A stretch of 64,000 nucleotides of DNA from Pyrocephalus nanus (Eukaryota > Chordata > Aves > Passeriformes > Tyrannidae), in NCBI GenBank assembly GCA_038380795.1, contig CM076280.1, positions 11,902,501 to 11,966,500 on the forward strand, in the 5' to 3' direction. The notes under the pieces were generated by a model that was not told the DNA's origin, did not search any database, and saw nothing but the letters and a program-made list of their open reading frames with translations. Positions 60,871 through 64,000 of this stretch are shown here, piece after piece (positions within the stretch are counted from its first letter, which is position 1; each line of letters starts with the position of its first letter). Made by a program: the position numbers and the translations under genes.

Positions 60871-61739
60871 CAGCCACAGCTGATGAGCGGCAGTACAGCA
60901 ATCCCATCTCTGCTAAATGAAGCTGTGGGCATCACCAGACTTCTCCATGTCAGCAAACCCTCTTTTCTTTATTTCCACCAGTTTTACTACTTTAGCTGAC
61001 AGGTGTGACACATCTCTCCAAACACCTGTGTGTGAGGAGCTGGAGCCATCTCCCCTGATGGTGACACCTGGTTCAGCCACACTCTAGAGGCTTTCCCAGG
61101 GCTGGGTCAGTCATCAGGGGGTCCCATCCTGCCCGTGGGCTCAGCTCCTCAGGGGCTCTGCAGAACTGGCTGCAAAGTTGTGTTCCAAAGGAATGTCCTT
61201 TCAGCCCCCTTTCCACCAAAACCCCGGGTGGAATGGGGGGTCAGGAGTCAGCAAGCCTGAGGTGGGACTGTGAAACCACTCACGGAGTCTGAAGGTCTTG
61301 GAAGGGAAACCTTGTGTGATAGACAGGGAAAGCAGGCTGGTATCAGTCATATAATACCTCTCATTAGTCTTCTGTAAAACAGGAGATAAGGCAGTGAAAG
61401 GGACAGCTGCTCCCTCACTGGCTGGTGGGTGGGTGGGAGTTTTCTGCAGCAGATTTGTTAGTGCCAGAGGACTTTCCCACGGGAGGGGTCCCCGCTGCAG
61501 GAGCACACCCTGCTCCACCAGCAGCCACGCTCTGTTGCCCTGCCTGTGCCACACAGTGCTGCTGCAGGAACCCTGGCAGTGCCCAAAGCCCAGGGCTGTG
61601 TCCTGCCACTCAGCCCCTGGCCTGGGACACAGGGCAACCAGAGACCATGGAGCCAGAGAGCCCCAGAGAGGCTTGGGGTGCCCTGCAGTGCTGGGGTCTG
61701 ACCCCCACCCATGAGGCCTGAGCAACAGCATTAATCCAG
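60871..61739. other. GC-rich noncoding DNA
   Basis: Three overlapping frames on both strands (61201-61731) in C- and G-rich DNA; none shows a domain. GGTGGGTGGGTGGG at 61423 is low complexity. Confidence 0.4.
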
Positions 61740-62340
61740 CTCTAGAAATAAAGCAAGGCTTGTATAGCTAAAGATTTCCCAGGTTGGTAAGAGCTTCTAC
61801 ATCATTTGCTTCTTTTCAACCTCACAAAATCCATTTGCAGTTATTTGCAGCAATTCCAAGCAAAACACACACCCCAAACACACCTGGAAAAAGGTACCTG
61901 GTACGTGGTAATTGTTTATGCAAAATAAACCATCACTGAGGATGGTTGGCATCAGGATACATCCTTGTCAACATCATTTTAACAATGTTCTGTTTTCTGT
62001 ATGAATTATTATATTTGCAGTTACGTGAGAGCAAACACCACCCAGCGCCCACACCAAGTCCAGCTTCCTACTCTCCCACATCACAATCTTTTGTACTACA
62101 TGAAAGCTCGTTTCAAAATTTCATGTTCATAGTTACAGATTAAATAATATTAAACAACATTACACTGGAAAGATTTGTTTCCAGGTAGTAAATAGATTCC
62201 CCATATTATTCTTTACTGTAAGTAGTTGTTGTTATATCTTATTCATCTGGAAAATAATTTCAAACAGCCATGAAAATAGCAGATTTCTCTCTGTTAAAAT
62301 GATAGTCAGAGCCTGGGCCGCTGACATATAGTAACATGAT
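61740..62340. other. AT-rich noncoding stretch
   Basis: GTACGTGGTAATTGTTTATGC, AACCATCACTGAGG, GATTAAATAATATTAAAC and AAATAGATTCCCCATATTAT. Possibly regulatory; no coding signal and no recognised repeat. Confidence 0.25.
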
Positions 62341-64000
62341 TCACTTGGACAGTTACTGACTGCACATCCAATTCATTTCTTCTCTAGAGCACCAAGTTAT
62401 TATCTGAAATGCACAAGGTGTCTGGGGGTAACATATGATCAGCCAGGGACGCTTTTGACGGCTTGAAGAGCAATCAATAAAAATTGTCTCCAGCAGTTTT
62501 GTAGAGTATGGAAGTTGGTGGTGAAATGAAGTGATGGAGATTAACTGGTGGAAGTCAATGCCCCAGTGCTGTGAACCCTGTTTTTTAATTAAAGATCCAA
62601 CGCTGCTTTTCACTCGAGTAGGGTGTTTTCTCCCTGTCCCAGACTCGGTGCTGAGGGATGATGTCCCTCCCCTCTCCGTGTGCATGACCGTCTGTGCAGC
62701 GGGTGTGGCTGGTGCTGCCTTGCCTGCCGGGGACTGGGACGATGACACTGCTGGTGGCACTGGCCTGGCCCAGCCCTCAGCAGCCCCTGATGCTGTGCTG
62801 GGCAGTCATAGCTGCCTATTCTTTGGAAATACATTTTAAGGATAATCTTGACAGTCATACTGACCAAATTAATATTCTTCATAACCCAAACACACTCTTC
62901 ACTGGCAGCATTTTGGTGGTGCATCCCCAACAAAAAGGCCCTTATGACAATCATTTCATCTGGGTCCCATTTTTCAGGCTGCCTGAGCTCTCACAGAGGC
63001 TGAAGTAAGTTTTTCAATTAACATTAATAGTGTGGGGCTGGGCTCTGCTCTCCCTGCAAGGAATGACATTTGAGTTTTGCAAAAGCTGCTGATTCTTTAT
63101 TGCTTCTCTGTGCAGTAAAGGAGGTCAGTGTCACCAAAATGAGGGGTCGTGGCAATGTCCAGGGGGGACCTTGCTGCTCCCAGGAGCAGCCCCAGCCTGC
63201 CAGCCCTGGGAAGTCCATTTGCATTTCTATGAGGAGGAGGTTTTAAAACACTCTGTTAATTTTCTTCCATTAAACACAGTACAAAGCTGTGTGGTTTTGA
63301 TGGTGACACAGTAAAAAACACTTAAGGACTTGTTTACAAAGAAATAGTTATTGTCTGCTAAACAGTTTTAATGGAAGCTCCCTGCCGGGGCTTAGTGCGG
63401 GGCTGTGGATGCAGGGGGCAGGCCTGGAGCAGCGTTCCCTGCTCCTCACACACTCATCACTTAAGTGCAGGGGTTTTGTAAGAGCTCCAGTGCGCACAGA
63501 TGAGATGATTGCATGCTTTAGAGCAAATCTGTCCTCCCGTCTAGTCAAGTGTCTTTCTTATCAGTACCGTGTTTAATACTGGGATTTCTGTGGATGGCAT
63601 CTTTCAAGTGTGAGGTTCTCCAAAGGTGTGTGTGCACACAGGCTGTGCTTTACTAACAGTGTGTGTGCATGTTGGCTGCCAAAACAGATGCTACTGCAGG
63701 GACCTGGCCCTTCTGCCCTGGTCCCTGTGTGGGGCTGCCTGCTCCTGGTGCCAGCCCACTGCCTGAACCATGCCTGGCACATTGTCCCAGGGGACTGCTC
63801 AGGGTTTGGACCATTGCAGAATCCCACCCTGGGAATCCAGCAAGGATGTTTACAGAGAGTGTATAAGAGAAGAGGAGGCAGAAGAGAAAAAGGGAATTAT
63901 GATTTGAATGTAGCAGCTCACGGAGGCAAACGAGGCAGAGTGGGTCTTGTGCCAATACCCCAGTGGACAGAAGCAGCAAAGAGGGAAAGCTGCCAGGGCA
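62341..64000. other. mixed noncoding DNA to window end
   Basis: AT-rich pieces at 62820-62900 and 63240-63370 (AACACTCTGTTAATTTTC). ATTTGCAT (inverted octamer) occurs near 63218. No gene recognised. Confidence 0.4.

Noticed and set aside
1..64000. CRISPR arrays, operons, prophage or other prokaryotic systems
   Set aside because: No spaced direct repeats or dense gene arrays; CR1 elements and composition show a bird genome.

Overview
This window looks like vertebrate, almost certainly avian, intergenic or deep intronic DNA. The evidence is two clear CR1 LINE 3' ends (25316-25482 on plus, 41751-41820 on minus), a much older CR1/L3-type relic on minus (8600-8970), very low interspersed-repeat density, and passerine-like GC-rich minisatellites and TCCCA pentamer arrays. 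There is no prokaryotic gene organisation. I find no protein-coding gene I can defend. The long open frames fall in GC-rich or tandem-repeat DNA, where stop codons are rare by composition. No tRNA, rRNA, CRISPR or intact viral element was recognised.

Layout: GC-rich, rapidly evolving stretches (many CTGG/CAGC/CCCC runs, minisatellites) alternate with AT-rich blocks of about 200-900 bp. Those blocks carry TAAT, octamer, MEF2-like and X-box motifs and keep isolated CpGs. Such alternation is what vertebrate gene deserts with conserved noncoding enhancers look like, but conservation cannot be shown from one sequence, so these blocks are low-confidence candidates. The best are 16190-16720, 16960-17930, 18600-19190, 32940-33400, 33500-33740, 36790-37240, 43930-44500, 54370-54590, 57060-57340, 58110-58220 and 60690-60870.

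The only strong promoter-like feature is a CpG island at about 50620-51340. Its plus strand is extremely G-rich and contains 18-bp and 27-bp tandem units at 50763-50914. It may be the promoter of a transcript whose exons I cannot see. Smaller CpG patches lie at 22770-22950 and 47280-47420.

Mobile elements: besides CR1, there is a still-readable reverse-transcriptase fragment of an L2-clade LINE (14701-15080, YADD box, two in-frame stops) and a possible ancient L2/SINE-type 3' tail (13331-13383). Tandem repeats include a 41-bp minisatellite (7768-8013), (GGGACA)n, (TCCCA)n, (CA)n and CAAA/CCAA-rich tracts.

Nothing here forms a gene system. The most interesting items are the L2 RT remnant, the G-rich CpG island, the paired octamer and X-box enhancer candidates, and one open frame on the minus strand (18047-18422) with a good splice-acceptor context.
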